Assembly (NCBI GenBank): GCA_025357775.1
Contig: JANXOQ010000367.1
Location: 1-6,973 of the forward strand
From: Ferruginibacter sp.
Lineage (GTDB): Bacteria > Bacteroidota > Bacteroidia > Chitinophagales > Chitinophagaceae
Length of the DNA: 6,973 nt
Reading direction: 5' to 3'
The position numbers and the translations under genes are program-made. The notes below the pieces were generated by a model that worked only from the letters and a program-made list of their open reading frames with translations, was not told where the DNA came from and did no database searches. Shown piece by piece: positions 6,365 to 6,973 of the stretch. Every line of letters starts with the position of its first letter. Positions within the stretch are counted from its first letter, which is position 1.

Positions 6365-6703
6365 GTACTTATTTATAAACAATTGAATAGCCCAATACTT
6401 TTATCACCTAAACCATTAACTTAACTTTCTTCCGATTGCTGTAAAACACTGTCTTACTGCTAAACACACAAAAACAATACTTCACTTTGATATATTAGTA
6501 AAGCTCAACTTCAAGGTTTGCTAAAGCAAATTTAAATCTGCTAAAAAAGAATAAGTTGGTTTCTAATTAACATAAAAGTTGTGTTTCACATCATATTAGC
6601 AATAGTTAAGAACATCATTAAAAAATTAAAAATACCATTTACTAATTTTATTAATAAAATATTATCCAATACCATTGAATAACCAAATTTAAAAACCCAA
6701 CTT

Positions 6704-6910
6704 ATGAGTGATAAATTATTACTGGACTTTTTAAAGGATAAAAAAAACTATAAAAATGTTAATTACATAGCTGTTCAAGGGATTTTAAATTCAAAAGACG
6801 GAGCAAAAAATATTTTAAAAGAAATAAAAGATATGATGATTGATAATTACCAAGCCACCAATAATATTTTTGGTATTGATATAATAAATCTGGCTAAAAA
6901 AGCATCGTAA
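6704..6910 (+). CDS. Small hypothetical protein (68 aa)
   Basis: An ATG-started frame encodes 68 residues ending in TAA. I do not recognise it. The product is rich in Lys, Asn, Ile and Asp, has no cysteine, no signal peptide and no membrane helix, and reads as mostly helical: an N-terminal segment (residues 1-18), a middle Lys-rich amphipathic helix (about 33-48) and a C-terminal helix (about 58-67). It would be soluble and cytoplasmic. Codon choice resembles the neighbouring genes, and the mix of charged and hydrophobic residues is more protein-like than the shadow frames around it. No TAnnTTTG promoter or Shine-Dalgarno sequence is evident in the 100 bases upstream, which weakens the case. 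It follows the long gene-free stretch, and its right-hand neighbour lies outside the window. Confidence 0.55.
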   Translation: MSDKLLLDFLKDKKNYKNVNYIAVQGILNSKDGAKNILKEIKDMMIDNYQATNNIFGIDIINLAKKAS

Positions 6911-6973
6911 TTTGCTAAAAGTAAATTGCTTATTGAAACAAGTTTTTCGTAGGGGAAAGATAAAATTGCTGTC

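Larger units (their letters stand above)
5998..6544. repeat. 12-bp inverted-repeat pair spanning about 547 bp
   Basis: TTAGCAGATTTA at 5998-6009 is the exact reverse complement of TAAATCTGCTAA at 6533-6544. The interval between has no gene and contains both strong hairpins. The arrangement recalls a MITE-like or decayed element, but I see no clear target-site duplication beside the ends, and a 12-bp match could arise by chance in DNA this AT-rich. Confidence 0.3.
5739..6703. other. Long gene-free stretch
   Basis: About 965 very AT-rich bases in which I see no convincing gene on either strand. The longest open stretches lack starts and resemble no family I know; one is 49 codons on the minus strand (6056-5907), a length expected by chance at this base composition. 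The region does hold structured DNA: a 12-bp palindrome CAAAATATTTTG (5821-5832), two TGTACA boxes 12 bp apart (6049 and 6061), two strong hairpins, a 15-bp dyad, a weaker hairpin at 6514-6533 and a 12-bp inverted-repeat pair. It could be a decayed gene, a remnant of a small nonautonomous element, an untranslated RNA, or plain spacer. Confidence 0.6.

Noticed and set aside
6420..6524. 34-codon open stretch on the plus strand
   Set aside because: It has no start codon, no family resemblance, and a length within chance expectation.
6929..6950. Possible terminator hairpin after the small gene (CTTAT-TGAA-ACAAG then Ts)
   Set aside because: The stem is five bases with one mismatch, too weak to claim.
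6911..6973. Open frame running off the right end of the window
   Set aside because: About 20 codons without a start or motif; nothing to assign.

Overview
The window is an AT-rich bacterial chromosome segment that looks like Bacteroidota, probably Chitinophagales or a related lineage. Three things point there. IspH is the long form (about 412 residues) typical of that phylum. Upstream regions carry the Bacteroidota promoter signature (TTG, a spacer of 18-20 bases, then TAnnTTTG), best seen upstream of ispH. Starts mostly lack Shine-Dalgarno sequences. The lineage is an inference from these traits; there is no rRNA gene here.

Layout. (1) 1-1348: the end of an operon with a membrane cytochrome b (its 5' end lies outside the window) overlapping by 11 bp a membrane-anchored sulfite-oxidase-family molybdopterin protein. 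Together they look like a periplasmic redox enzyme wired to the quinone pool. (2) 1349-1807: no intact gene, but a decayed fragment of a PF00756-type esterase with an in-frame stop. (3) 1808-2305: a small exported thioredoxin-like protein with a CGHC active site, apparently starting at TTG. (4) 2450-4374: housekeeping genes cmk (CMP kinase, + strand) and ispH (isoprenoid synthesis, - strand), convergent with 2 bp between their stop codons. (5) 4455-5738: a cytoplasmic GH13 alpha-amylase-family enzyme divergent from ispH across an 80-bp promoter region. (6) 5739-6703: about 965 bp with no recognisable gene. It holds two strong AT-rich hairpins, a 15-bp dyad and a 12-bp inverted-repeat pair about 520 bp apart. 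(7) 6704-6910: a 68-residue hypothetical protein. The final 63 bases (6911-6973) show no feature I can support.

No mobile-element gene, CRISPR array, tRNA or rRNA is visible. Most genes are recognisable housekeeping or metabolic families with ordinary active sites. The parts least explained are the long gene-free stretch with its hairpins and inverted repeat, the small protein after it, and the cytochrome b/molybdoenzyme pair, whose substrate is unknown. I do not see convincing evidence of an entirely new system.
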